Notes: a model not told the origin generated them from the sequence alone. A DNA stretch of 64,000 nt from Noviherbaspirillum_A sp047237965 (GCF_047237965.1 NZ_JBDFLX010000001.1:248001-312000); one strand, 5' to 3'. Shown: positions 8,560 through 18,995, counted from the stretch's first letter. Program-made: numbers and translations.

Positions 8560-9681
8560 TCAGGCGCGCCGCGCAATGCGGCGGTCGCGGGCATTGCCCC
8601 AGATGGTGTCGGTGCAGTCGCTGATATGGCGCATTTCGCCGTCCCGGCTGACACAATAGTCCTTGAAGACGATCATGTCCTCGATCTCGACGTCATGGGC
8701 AATCCGGGTGTACTCGAAAATCATGCTGCGAACCACTTCGGCGCCGCCGACGATGTGGCTGCCATGCCCGATCCACGTCGGCCCGACGATGTGGCAGCCG
8801 GCTTCGATATGCGCACCGGAACCGATGTACACCGGGCCTTCGATGGTGGTGCCTTCCCAGTCGATGCGCGCGTTGAGTCCGACCCAGACGCCGTCGGCCA
8901 CCTGCTTGCCCGGCAATTTGAGGCTTTCCACCTCGCCCTGCATCACGCTTTGCAGCACGGTCCAGAAGTCGGTGATGCTGCCGATATCGATCCATTCGAA
9001 GGGGCGACCCTGGGCGTAGAACGGCAGGCCTTTTTCCGCCAGCAGCGGGAACAGGTCGGAACCGATGTCGAACTCGGTGCCTGACGGAATCAGGTCGATC
9101 ACTTCCGGCTCGAAGATATAAATGCCGGTGCTGGCGAAGTTGGACAGTGCCTCTTCCTGTGCCGGCTTTTCCTGGAAACGCTGGATGCGGCCATCGGCGT
9201 CGGTCACCACCACGCCATAGCTCGATACCTTGTCCCAAGGCACTTCCTTGGTAATCACGGTCGCCATTGCGCCCTTGCGCTTGTGCTCTTCAACAGCAGC
9301 CTTGATATCCAGGTCGATCAGTGCATCGCCGCACAGGACGATCGTCGTTTCATCAAAGAAGCCGCCGAATTCCTGGATTTTCTTCATGCCGCCGGCCGAT
9401 CCCAGCGGGACCGGCACGACTTCGCCCTTGTCGTCCGTATAGCCTTCGAAGGAATAGCCGATACGCACGCCGAATTGCTGGCCTTCGCCGAAATACTCTT
9501 CAATCTTTTCGTGCAGGTGACTGACATTGACCATGATCTCGTCTACGCCGCAACGCGCCAGATGCTCGATCAGGTAGGCCATCACGGGCTTGCCCAACAC
9601 CGGGATCATGGGCTTGGGCACATCGTAGGTCAGTGGCCGTACGCGCGTCCCCTTGCCAGCGGCGAGTATCATTGCTTTCAT
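8560..9681 (-). CDS. NDP-sugar pyrophosphorylase with left-handed beta-helix (mannose-1-phosphate guanylyltransferase-like)
   Basis: 373 residues from MKAMILAAGKGTRVRPLT; a longer upstream frame is open but the nucleotide-binding motif must be near the N-terminus. The signature GKGTRVRPLTYDVPKPMIPV and GGMKKI define a sugar-1-phosphate nucleotidyltransferase. The Mg-binding region is LCGDALIDLD, and the sugar site includes FQEKP and ASTGIYIF. The C-terminal 120 residues hold hexapeptide-like repeats (GPVYIGSGAHIEAGCHIVGPTWIGHGSHIVGGA). It makes an NDP-sugar, probably GDP-mannose or similar, for surface polysaccharide; nucleotide and sugar choice are not decided by the sequence alone. Confidence 0.85.
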   Translation of the reverse strand: MKAMILAAGKGTRVRPLTYDVPKPMIPVLGKPVMAYLIEHLARCGVDEIMVNVSHLHEKIEEYFGEGQQFGVRIGYSFEGYTDDKGEVVPVPLGSAGGMKKIQEFGGFFDETTIVLCGDALIDLDIKAAVEEHKRKGAMATVITKEVPWDKVSSYGVVVTDADGRIQRFQEKPAQEEALSNFASTGIYIFEPEVIDLIPSGTEFDIGSDLFPLLAEKGLPFYAQGRPFEWIDIGSITDFWTVLQSVMQGEVESLKLPGKQVADGVWVGLNARIDWEGTTIEGPVYIGSGAHIEAGCHIVGPTWIGHGSHIVGGAEVVRSMIFEYTRIAHDVEIEDMIVFKDYCVSRDGEMRHISDCTDTIWGNARDRRIARRA

Positions 9682-9884
9682 ATATTCACTCGTGAGTAAT
9701 AGTTGTTGATCGGTAACGATAGCCTGCGGTCCAGGATAGCAGACTGCTGTGCCGGGGGCGGGCATGACAACGCCGAACCACGGCTGGGTGTCATTATGAC
9801 AACCAAGTCGCTGATCCGGCGTTTTTTGGTGGGCGTGGAACGAAGTGATGCTGCTTTCCGTTCCCGCTGCGCCCACGGCAAGGC

Positions 9885-10778
9885 TTATACGACTGCCATC
9901 TGTTCGCGCATGGCGGTGGTCGGCGCTACCTGGATGAATTCGCTGCTGGAGGAAGCCGCCGCAGCAGCAGCTGCAGCCTTCTTCTCCTGCTGCTCGATCC
10001 TTGCGCGGGATGGCGGCAGGCGGCGCAGGGTTTTCAATGCGTTGATGTCGTGAATATAGATCGAACGCTGATCGACCGAAATCAGGCCCAACTCGTTGAA
10101 TGCCGACAGCGTGCGGCTGGCGGTTTCCAGGGTGACGCCCAGGTAATTACCGATTTCACGGCGCGTCATCGGCAGGTTGAATGCCTTGCCAGAGTAGCCG
10201 ATTGCAGAGAAACGCTCGGACAGCGACACCAGAAAACGTGCGACACGGGCTTCGACCGTCAGGGAGCCGAGCATGGTGATCATGCCCTGTTCACGGATCA
10301 GCTCGCGGCTCATCAGGCCGTACAGTGCGGTTTCCAGAACCGGGTTGGTGCGGCCAAGCGCGGCAAATTTTGCGAACGGGATCAGGATGATGTCGCAGCT
10401 CGACAGTGCCACTGCCTCGGACGTGTATTTCTTGGTGTGAATGCCATCGATGCCGAACAGGTCGCCCTTCATCGGGAAGCTGAGGATCTGTTCATTGCCG
10501 AATTCATCGATCATGACCGACTTCAGGAAGCCGCAATTAACGATGTAGAGCATGTCGAACGGCTGGCCCGCGGTATGGATGCGTTGACCGGCCTTGAACT
10601 GGACGTGCTGGAAATGCTGGTCGTCGTCGCCGACGAATGTGCCTGACGGAATGCGAAGGAGATTACAGACATCATGCATATTGGACCAGATTTTATGCGT
10701 GCGACTGCCCGATCCCGCAGACCGCGTCGGTGTAGTGGTCGGAGCAGTGTTGCTTTCGATAGTTTGCGCACACGACAT
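9885..10778 (-). CDS. FNR/CRP-family transcription regulator with Ala-rich tail
   Basis: 297 residues from the ATG at 10778, which has an aggagat ribosome site 5 bp upstream. The N-terminal half is a cyclic-nucleotide-binding-type beta-roll (GQRIHTAGQPFDMLYIVNCGFLK). The C-terminal helix-turn-helix reads MTRREIGNYLGVTLETASRTL, with the E..SR residues that recognise FNR-type (TTGAT) half-sites. The four-Cys cluster of true FNR is not present at the N-terminus (only scattered Cys: SCAQ, DVCN, VNCG, SSCD). Oxygen sensing by a [4Fe-4S] cluster is therefore doubtful. A low-complexity segment (KKAAAAAAAASSSS) precedes the C-terminus. Targets are unknown. Confidence 0.88.
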   Translation of the reverse strand: MSCAQTIESNTAPTTTPTRSAGSGSRTHKIWSNMHDVCNLLRIPSGTFVGDDDQHFQHVQFKAGQRIHTAGQPFDMLYIVNCGFLKSVMIDEFGNEQILSFPMKGDLFGIDGIHTKKYTSEAVALSSCDIILIPFAKFAALGRTNPVLETALYGLMSRELIREQGMITMLGSLTVEARVARFLVSLSERFSAIGYSGKAFNLPMTRREIGNYLGVTLETASRTLSAFNELGLISVDQRSIYIHDINALKTLRRLPPSRARIEQQEKKAAAAAAAASSSSEFIQVAPTTAMREQMAVV

Positions 10779-11246
10779 GGTGATCTCCTGTGATGGGTTA
10801 AGTTTGAATCGATTAGCGCCGCATCTTTTAAGCATCAGCATTTCTGTGCGGCAGTCTCAGGAAGAAGTATGTCGAAATGAAAACGCGGCCGGTATAGGAC
10901 AGGCACTTGTTGCGTTGTAGGAAAAGATGAAGTCCCGCGACTTTTTCGCGTTTCTCGGGCGGGGCGAAGAGGAGGACAGCGAGGCAGGTTTACTGGCGTC
11001 TCGTGTCGGAGGTAGGAGTACGACTGCGTTTTTTATAGCTGGTTGCAGGAAAATACTGCTTTTCGCCCCCTACACGTCAGATATTTGCGCTTGTTTTGCG
11101 CGATGTCGGCTTTGAACAGGTTTTAGCAAGAGGTAAGTGATTTTTCTGACAACTTTACTGGGCGGGTCTGGCTGGCTGCAACGAAACAGGCTTACCGACG
11201 ATTTGGAAACATAAAATGAACATGAAGCCGATAAACGATTATTATT
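10779..11246. other. intergenic region, no gene seen
   Basis: Nearly 470 bp between the divergent FNR-like regulator and the LexA box of the nuclease gene. One open frame exists (10927-11115, plus), but its composition and lack of ribosome site make it unlikely to be coding. I see no tRNA-like or strong terminator structure here. Confidence 0.45.
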
Positions 11247-11262
11247 CTGTATAAATATACAG
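11247..11262 (+). promoter_or_regulatory. LexA (SOS) box
   Basis: The sequence CTGTATAAATATACAG is a perfect CTGT-N8-ACAG palindrome with an AT-only spacer, the classical LexA operator. It ends 54 bp before the ATG of the PLD-type nuclease and overlaps a tataaat-like -10 region, as expected for repression. No other nearby gene could use it: the adjacent regulator starts nearly 500 bp away. Confidence 0.85.
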
Positions 11263-11316
11263 TACAATTCCAGCCGCTTTCGCCGTGAAAACGGACGAAG
11301 TCATCAATAGCGGCAC

Positions 11317-11946
11317 ATGAAAAAGATTCTTCTTACCCTCATCCTGGCTACGGCCTACTTCGGTGTCTCTGCGAAAAGCGGTGATGCCGTGGAGATGCTG
11401 GTCGATCAGGTCCTGGAAAAAACGGGCGACCTGCTGCGTGGCGCGGGAGTGCGCGGCGGTGCTTCGGTACAGGCGCCGGGCAATCAGCTCATCGAGGTTG
11501 CCTTCTCGCCGAATGAGGGAAGCGAGGATCTGGTCGTCAAGGCCATCGGGTCGGCGCGGAGCAGCATAGGCGTGGCGGCGTACTCGTTTACCTCCCCGGT
11601 CATTGCCAAGGCGCTGCTCAACGCCAAAAGACGAGGCGTTGACGTGCGGGTGGTGGTGGATGAGAACGGGAACAAATCCAAGGCCAGCCTGGCGGCACTG
11701 AATCTGCTGGTGGGCGCGGGCATTCCTACCCGCACGATTTCGCGTTACGCGATTCATCACGACAAATATATGGTGGTGGATAAATCCACCGTGCAGACCG
11801 GCTCCTTCAATTACAGCAAGGCAGCGGCTAAATCGAACAGCGAAAACGTGGTGGTTATCTGGAATAACCCCGATCTTGCCCTGTCTTATCTCAAGCATTG
11901 GCAGGACCGCTTTGATCAGGGCAGGGAATACAGGAGTACTTACTAA
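11317..11946 (+). CDS. secreted phospholipase-D-superfamily nuclease (Nuc-like)
   Basis: 209-residue protein with a signal peptide (MKKILLTLILATAYFGVSA) and a single PLD-type catalytic motif. H148-D-K150 followed by four residues and D155 (HHDKYMVVDK), then GSFNYSKAAAKSNSEN, matches the HxKxxxxD...GSxN pattern. One HKD per chain and this length are typical of the Nuc/EDTA-resistant endonuclease subfamily, which works as a dimer. A periplasmic or extracellular DNA/RNA nuclease is the likely role. The LexA box upstream predicts induction by DNA damage. The gene ends 24 bp before the convergent small gene. Confidence 0.88.
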   Translation: MKKILLTLILATAYFGVSAKSGDAVEMLVDQVLEKTGDLLRGAGVRGGASVQAPGNQLIEVAFSPNEGSEDLVVKAIGSARSSIGVAAYSFTSPVIAKALLNAKRRGVDVRVVVDENGNKSKASLAALNLLVGAGIPTRTISRYAIHHDKYMVVDKSTVQTGSFNYSKAAAKSNSENVVVIWNNPDLALSYLKHWQDRFDQGREYRSTY

Positions 11947-11970
11947 CGCCTTTCCGGCTGTGTAGTGTTC

Positions 11971-12162
11971 CTAATGGCGGTACTTGCTGCTGATGGCCAT
12001 TTCCACGACCCGCAGGTCCGCCTCGATGGACTGGACCGATTCAGCCTGAGCAACCCGGACCAGTTCGCACAGCACGCGTCTGAGAACCGCCTTGTCTCTC
12101 TCGCTGGTGTCATCCCTAACGGAAGAAACCAGCATTTCTATCATCTCGTCGGATCGTTTCAT
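11971..12162 (-). CDS. small hypothetical protein, helical
   Basis: 63 residues, MKRSDEMIEMLVSSVRDD..., mostly charged and amphipathic, predicted helical and soluble. An aaggaga ribosome site lies about 10 bp before the ATG, which supports a real gene. No family is recognised. It is convergent with the SOS-controlled nuclease. Confidence 0.5.
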   Translation of the reverse strand: MKRSDEMIEMLVSSVRDDTSERDKAVLRRVLCELVRVAQAESVQSIEADLRVVEMAISSKYRH

Positions 12163-12424
12163 GGCCCTCGTTCTCCTTGGATGCGGCTATGCCTGTACAC
12201 ACTCTTGATTGGGAAGTGTTATGCAATCGGCATGCCAGAGAGTGGATGAGGAAGGAGGGCGGGGAAATCCCTCGTTTACCGGCGCCATGCCTCGGCAACG
12301 GAGCTTTTGTGTTGATGTTGGGAAAAAATTACGACGACAGCACATTGAAAAAAAAGCAATCCTGGTAAAAAAGGACCGGCAAAGTTTTCATGATGCCGGC
12401 AACGCGTGATGGCGTCGGCAATGA
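12163..12424. other. intergenic region upstream of tRNA block
   Basis: About 260 bp between the small hypothetical gene and the tRNA terminator. It holds the probable promoter of the small gene and an A-rich patch near 12340-12370. Short open frames here lack ribosome sites; I see no gene. Confidence 0.4.
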
Positions 12425-12452
12425 AAAAGGCCACGTATGAACGTGGCCTTTT
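12425..12452 (-). terminator. rho-independent terminator of first tRNA-Asn
   Basis: A 12-bp perfect stem (aaaaggccacgt / acgtggcctttt, 4-nt loop) sits 6 bp downstream of the tRNA on the minus strand and is followed by a T run in that direction. Confidence 0.8.
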
Positions 12453-12458
12453 GTATTC

Positions 12459-12534
12459 TGGCTCCCCGACCTGGACTCGAACCAGGGACCTGCGGATTAA
12501 CAGTCCGTCGCTCTACCGACTGAGCTATCAGGGA
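12459..12534 (-). tRNA. tRNA-Asn (GTT)
   Basis: 76-nt cloverleaf on the minus strand, with the 3' CCA encoded. Reading 5'-3' it starts TCCCTGATAGCTCAG and has the anticodon loop CTGTTAA (anticodon GTT) and the T arm GGTTCGAGTCC. The acceptor arm TCCCTGA pairs with TCGGGGA. It is identical to the copy at 12663-12738. The order of transcription is 12738 first. Confidence 0.96.
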
Positions 12535-12626
12535 AAAGAGGCGCTATTATAGGCGGGATATTGCAGTTCGCCAAGAGCGCATTTGAAAAAACTTACCTCG
12601 GTAATACAGTGCTCTCACTAAAGAGA

Positions 12627-12658
12627 AAGAGGGCCTGATTTTGCAATCAGGCCCTCTT
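12627..12658 (-). terminator. terminator of second tRNA-Asn
   Basis: A 14-bp perfect stem with loop ttgc (aagagggcctgatt / aatcaggccctctt) lies 5 bp downstream of the 12663-12738 tRNA on the minus strand. The following sequence is pyrimidine-rich (tttctctt). Each tRNA copy thus appears to be its own transcription unit. Confidence 0.75.
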
Positions 12659-12662
12659 GTTC

Positions 12663-12738
12663 TGGCTCCCCGACCTGGACTCGAACCAGGGACCTGCGGA
12701 TTAACAGTCCGTCGCTCTACCGACTGAGCTATCAGGGA
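12663..12738 (-). tRNA. tRNA-Asn (GTT), second copy
   Basis: Identical in all 76 positions to the tRNA at 12459-12534, including the encoded CCA. The spacers differ, so the duplication covers the tRNA and a few flanking bases only. Confidence 0.96.
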
Positions 12739-12838
12739 AAGGAGGCAAGATTATAGTCTTGCCGTTCTTACTTTGTCAAAGCATTGCAACAAATAAAGAC
12801 TGCTGTCAGTCGGGCGGCTGCCCGGCTGGTAACTGGTA

Positions 12839-14053
12839 TCAGAGAACGCTGGCGATTGCCTTCGCAACCAGGTCAATGTTCTTGCTGTTCAGGGCGGCAA
12901 CGCAGATGCGGCCGGTGTCGATCGCATAGATGGAATGCTCGGTGCGCAGGCGCTCGACCTGTGCCTTGGTCAGGCCGGAATAGGAAAACATGCCGCGCTG
13001 GCGGACCACGAAACCGAAGTCCTGCGACGCGCCATTTTCAGCCAGCTTTTCCACCAGCAGCTTGCGCATCTCGCGGATGCGCAAACGCATGCCAGCCAGT
13101 TCCTCTTCCCACTTCTGACGCAGTTCCGGCGTCGACAGCACGGTGGCAACCACCTGGCCGCCATGGATGGGCGGGTTGGAATAGTTGGTGCGGATCACGC
13201 GCTTCAACTGCGACAGCACGCGGGCGGCTTCCTCGGCGCTGACGGCCACAATGCTCAACGCGCCAACGCGCTCACCGTACAGCGAGAACGACTTGGAGAA
13301 GGAGTTCGATACGAACAGCGGGCCGCCGGTCGCGGCGAAGCGATGCACCACGTTGCCATCCTGCTCGATACCGTCGCCAAAGCCCTGGTACGCCATGTCC
13401 AGGAAAGGCAGCAAGCCGCGCTGGCCGACGACGTCGATCACCTGGTCCCACTGGGCATCGGTCAGGTCGGCGCCCGTCGGATTGTGGCAGCAGGCATGCA
13501 GCACGACGACGGAGCCGGCCGGCATGGTTTGCAGCGCATTGAGCATGCCGTCAAAGTTCACGCCGCGGGTGGCCGGGTCGTAGTAGGGATAGCTGTTAAC
13601 AGTGAAGCCAGCCGATTCGAACAGCGCACGATGATTTTCCCAGCTCGGATCGCTGATCCAGACCTGCGCATCCGGGGAGAAGCGCTTCAGGAAATCCGCG
13701 CCCAGTTTCAGGCCGCCGGTGCCGCCCAAAGCTTGGACGGTAATCGCACGTTTTTCTTGAATTACAGCGCTATCAGCCCCAAATACGAGTTCTTGCACCG
13801 CTTTGTCATAAGCAGCCAGGCCGTCGATCGGAAGATAGGTACGCGGCGCGGCTTTCTCCATCAACAGCGCTTCCGCCTTGCGCACGCATTCCAGCAAAGG
13901 CACCTTGCCGTTGTCATCGTAATATACGCCGACGCCGAGGTTGATCTTGTTGGGATTCTTGTCCGCAACAAAGGCTTCGGTAATGCCCAGAATCGGGTCG
14001 CGGGGCGCCATCTCGATGGCGGCAAAGAGGGATGCAGGAGCAGGTGCGTTCAT
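12839..14053 (-). CDS. aromatic amino acid / aspartate aminotransferase
   Basis: 404-residue PLP enzyme of the AspC/TyrB class I family, started at MNAPAPASLFAAIEMAPRDPILGI. Family marks include NKINLGVGVYYDDNGKVPLL, HACCHNPTGAD (PLP-contacting Asn), DMAYQGFG and the PLP lysine in VSNSFSKSFSLYGERVGAL. The C-terminal QRGMFSYSGL and YAIDTGRICVAAL are also typical. It transfers the amino group of aromatic amino acids or aspartate to 2-oxoglutarate in the cytoplasm; substrate range cannot be fixed from sequence, but tyrB is the common name in relatives. It is divergent from uvrB. Confidence 0.92.
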   Translation of the reverse strand: MNAPAPASLFAAIEMAPRDPILGITEAFVADKNPNKINLGVGVYYDDNGKVPLLECVRKAEALLMEKAAPRTYLPIDGLAAYDKAVQELVFGADSAVIQEKRAITVQALGGTGGLKLGADFLKRFSPDAQVWISDPSWENHRALFESAGFTVNSYPYYDPATRGVNFDGMLNALQTMPAGSVVVLHACCHNPTGADLTDAQWDQVIDVVGQRGLLPFLDMAYQGFGDGIEQDGNVVHRFAATGGPLFVSNSFSKSFSLYGERVGALSIVAVSAEEAARVLSQLKRVIRTNYSNPPIHGGQVVATVLSTPELRQKWEEELAGMRLRIREMRKLLVEKLAENGASQDFGFVVRQRGMFSYSGLTKAQVERLRTEHSIYAIDTGRICVAALNSKNIDLVAKAIASVL

Positions 14054-14165
14054 TGTGGTTGAATGAAAAGTTGACCGCAAAATCGATTACAGTCGGGTTG
14101 GATACTGCGCGGAGGGTAGTGTTGCCTTGCGTAAATATGCAGCCTGATATTTTACCAAAGGTCTG

Positions 14166-16265
<2,100 letters not shown>

Positions 16266-16310
16266 TCACCGAACAACGTAAAATCGCGTTTTTGCTACCG
16301 GGTGCAGCCG

Positions 16311-17096
16311 ATGTCCGACGCGATTCCTTCCTTGTTCACCGATGCGCTGAAGCTGGCGCATTCCTCCTGGCGGCCAGTGCTGCATGACGGGCTGGCCGCG
16401 GTTTCGCGGACCAGTCCGAATTATCTGCCCGAGCTGGCCGCGGATACCTTTTTACCTACCGAAGGCCGCATTTTCGCGGCGTTTTCCCAGCCTCTGCCGT
16501 CGGTTCGCTACGTGCTGGTGGGCGAGGGGCCTTATCCACGGGCTGAAAGCGCCACGGGTTATTGTTTCATGGATGGCGCAGTGCATGCGCTCTGGTCGGA
16601 AAAGGGCTTGTCCAAGCCAGTCAATCGCGCGACTTCCCTGCGCAACTTCATGAAAATGCTGCTGGTGACCAGCGGCCACCTGAAAAAGGGCCAGACCAGC
16701 GGCGCCGCGCTGGAGCCAATCGCGGCCCAGGCCAGCGCTGCCGGTTCGCCATGGATCCAGACCCGCGAAGAATTGCAGGACAAGCTGCTGGGGCATGGTT
16801 TCCTGCTGCTGAATGCGGCACTGGTTTTCCGGCCCCATGTGCCGCCGCTGAAAGAGGCAAAGGCTTGGCAGCCGCTGATGCGGGCAGTGTTGTCCGCGCT
16901 GGCTGCGCAGGCTGAAACGGAGAAGGCGGCATTGCCAACCATGGTGCTGTGGGGCAAGGCGGCGGAACTGCTGAGCGGCCTGCCGGAAAATGCGCTCTTC
17001 CCCAAGGCCGTATCCGAACATCCTTACAACCTGACCTTCATCGATAACGCTGGCATGCAGGCCCTGTTCGGTCCCATGGACCTATTGCACAGATGA
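16311..17096 (+). CDS. uracil-DNA glycosylase-fold protein with altered active site
   Basis: 261 residues from ATG 16311 (a GTG at 16302 is also possible). The layout matches family-1 uracil-DNA glycosylase: a first loop VLVGEGPYPRAESATGYCFMDG where Ung has GQDPYH, a central LLNAALVFRP (Ung LLLN) and a late loop SEHPYNLTF where Ung has HPSPLS. The catalytic Asp of GQDPYH is replaced by Gly, while the Pro-Tyr and the late His remain. It either acts by a different mechanism, has another substrate, or only binds DNA. It sits 45 bp after uvrB in the same direction, so a repair link is reasonable. Confidence 0.75.
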   Translation: MSDAIPSLFTDALKLAHSSWRPVLHDGLAAVSRTSPNYLPELAADTFLPTEGRIFAAFSQPLPSVRYVLVGEGPYPRAESATGYCFMDGAVHALWSEKGLSKPVNRATSLRNFMKMLLVTSGHLKKGQTSGAALEPIAAQASAAGSPWIQTREELQDKLLGHGFLLLNAALVFRPHVPPLKEAKAWQPLMRAVLSALAAQAETEKAALPTMVLWGKAAELLSGLPENALFPKAVSEHPYNLTFIDNAGMQALFGPMDLLHR

Positions 17097-17165
17097 TACG
17101 TTAATCGCCTAGCTGTGAAATAATGCTGCCCGCCGCAGAAATTCAGAAGGTTCCATCCGAAACCA

Positions 17166-17190
17166 ATACCTGACAAGATTACTCAAGTTT
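17166..17190 (+). promoter_or_regulatory. IscR type-1 binding site, distal
   Basis: By eye, 21 of 25 positions agree with the E. coli type-1 IscR consensus; the left half reads ATACCTGAC and the right half ACTCAAGTTT. It lies upstream of the iscR start at 17248 and fits autorepression by [2Fe-2S]-IscR. Confidence 0.7.
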
Positions 17191-17193
17191 GAT

Positions 17194-17218
17194 ATACTTG
17201 ACTGAAATGTTCGGGAAT
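17194..17218 (+). promoter_or_regulatory. IscR type-1 binding site, proximal
   Basis: A second match (22 of 25 positions by eye) begins ATACTTGACTGAAAT, 3 bp after the first site. The tandem pair at the operon promoter mirrors the arrangement known from E. coli iscR. Confidence 0.7.
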
Positions 17219-17247
17219 GTCTTTTCCGTGTACTTGGAGCCGGATGC

Positions 17248-17721
17248 ATGCGTTTAACAACCAAAGGCCGTTTTGCCGTCACCGCGATGATTGACCTGGC
17301 GCTGCGCCAGGACAAGGGTCCGGTTACGCTCTCCGGCATCAGCCAGCGTCAGGAAATTTCCCTGTCTTACCTCGAGCAGCTGTTCGGCAAGCTGCGCCGC
17401 CATGAAATCGTCGAATCCGTGCGTGGTCCCGGCGGCGGTTATCACCTGGCGCGCAAGGCGGAAGACGTGACGGTGGCCGACATCATCATCGCCGTCGACG
17501 AGCCGCTGGACGCCACCCAGTGCGGCGGCAAGGAAAACTGCCATGGCCATACCCCGGAAAACGGCACCCGCTGCATGACGCACGACCTGTGGGCGACGCT
17601 CAATGCCAAGATGGTCGATTACCTGGACTCGGTTTCCCTGAAGGACCTGGTGGACCAGCAGAAGCAAAAAATGAATGAACACAACGTGGTCGTCGTACAT
17701 CGTCCCCAAGCGGCCGCCTGA
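17248..17721 (+). CDS. iscR: Fe-S cluster assembly regulator IscR
   Basis: 157-residue Rrf2-family repressor, first gene of the isc operon. The winged helix (MRLTTKGRFAVTAMIDLA to RGPGGGYHLARK) is followed by the [2Fe-2S] ligands C92, C98, C109 and H112. Spacing between the second and third Cys is 10 residues, against 5 in E. coli IscR, an insertion I believe occurs in relatives but could not check. Holo-IscR represses the operon through the two sites just upstream. The C-terminus is extended by an acidic/Gln-rich and VVVVH tail. Confidence 0.97.
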   Translation: MRLTTKGRFAVTAMIDLALRQDKGPVTLSGISQRQEISLSYLEQLFGKLRRHEIVESVRGPGGGYHLARKAEDVTVADIIIAVDEPLDATQCGGKENCHGHTPENGTRCMTHDLWATLNAKMVDYLDSVSLKDLVDQQKQKMNEHNVVVVHRPQAAA

Positions 17722-17741
17722 TCCGAACGGAGTTGAATACT

Positions 17742-18995
17742 ATGAATGCACCTTTGACCAAAAACCTGATCGACACCCTGAAAGCGCCGCATTTCCCCAT
17801 CTACATGGACTATTCGGCGACGACGCCGATCGATCCGCGCGTGGCCGACAAGATGATTCCCTACCTGCGCGAGCAGTTCGGCAATCCGGCGTCGCGCAGC
17901 CACATGTATGGCTGGACCGCGGAGCAGGCGGTGGAGCAGGCGCGTGAACAGGTGGCGGCGCTGGTCAATGCCGACCCGCGCGAAATCATCTGGACCTCCG
18001 GCGCGACCGAAGGCAACAATCTGGCGCTGAAGGGCGCCGCGCATTTCTACAAGACCAAGGGCAAGCACATCATCACGGTCAAGACCGAGCACAAGGCCGT
18101 GCTGGACACCGTGCGTGAACTGGAGCGCCAGGGCTTCGAGGCCACTTACCTGCAGCCGCAGGACAATGGCCTGATCACCATCGCCCAGCTGGAAGAGGCA
18201 ATCCGCCCGGACACCATCCTGGTCTCGGTGATGCTGGTCAATAACGAGATCGGCGTGATCCAGCCGATCGACGAGATTGGCGAACTGTGCCGCAAGAAGG
18301 GCATCATCTTCCATTGCGACGCTGCCCAGGCGACCGGCAAGATGCCGATCGACCTGCAGAAGACCAAGGTCGACCTGATGACGTTCACCGCGCACAAGAC
18401 TTATGGCCCGAAAGGCATCGGCGCGCTGTTCGTGCGCCGCAAGCCGCGCGTGCGGATCGAGCCGCAGATGCATGGCGGCGGACATGAGCGCGGCCTGCGT
18501 TCGGGCACGCTGCCGGTCCACCAGATCGTCGGCATGGGCGAAGCCTTCCGCATCGCCAAGGAAGAGATGGACAGCGAGATCGAGCGCATCCGCGCGCTGC
18601 GCGACCGCCTGGCCGCTGGCCTCACACAAATGGAAGAAGTTTATGTGAACGGCGACATGGAGCATCGTGTGCCGCACAACCTGAATGTCAGCTTCAACTA
18701 TGTGGAAGGCGAATCGCTGATCATGGCGATCAAGGACATCGCGGTGTCGTCCGGTTCGGCTTGTACTTCGGCCAGTCTGGAACCATCTTATGTGCTGAGG
18801 GCGCTGGGTCGCAGCGACGAGCTGGCGCACAGCTCGATCCGCTTCACCTTCGGCCGCTTCACCACCGAGGAAGACGTGGACTTCACGATCCAGCTGATCA
18901 AGGACAAGGTGACCAAGCTGCGCGAACTGTCGCCACTGTGGGACATGTACAAGGAAGGGATCGACATCAATTCGATCCAATGGGCGGCACACTAA
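17742..18995 (+). CDS. iscS: cysteine desulfurase IscS
   Basis: 417-residue PLP enzyme that removes sulfur from cysteine and passes it to IscU. It starts at ATG 17742 with an upstream ggag; a TTG at 17733 is in frame but less likely. The PLP lysine lies in TFTAHKTYGPKGIGALF and the persulfide Cys is in SSGSACTSASLEPSYVL. The N-terminus (MNAPLTKNLIDTLKAPHFPIY) is about 13 residues longer than the E. coli protein. The gene lies 20 bp after iscR and 24 bp before iscU. Confidence 0.98.
   Translation: MNAPLTKNLIDTLKAPHFPIYMDYSATTPIDPRVADKMIPYLREQFGNPASRSHMYGWTAEQAVEQAREQVAALVNADPREIIWTSGATEGNNLALKGAAHFYKTKGKHIITVKTEHKAVLDTVRELERQGFEATYLQPQDNGLITIAQLEEAIRPDTILVSVMLVNNEIGVIQPIDEIGELCRKKGIIFHCDAAQATGKMPIDLQKTKVDLMTFTAHKTYGPKGIGALFVRRKPRVRIEPQMHGGGHERGLRSGTLPVHQIVGMGEAFRIAKEEMDSEIERIRALRDRLAAGLTQMEEVYVNGDMEHRVPHNLNVSFNYVEGESLIMAIKDIAVSSGSACTSASLEPSYVLRALGRSDELAHSSIRFTFGRFTTEEDVDFTIQLIKDKVTKLRELSPLWDMYKEGIDINSIQWAAH

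Noticed and set aside
10927..11115. 62-codon open frame between the FNR-like gene and the nuclease
   Set aside because: No ribosome site, odd composition, no recognisable motif.
14054..14165. A LexA box for uvrB
   Set aside because: Searched for CTGT-N8-ACAG in the upstream gap; only a half-site was found.
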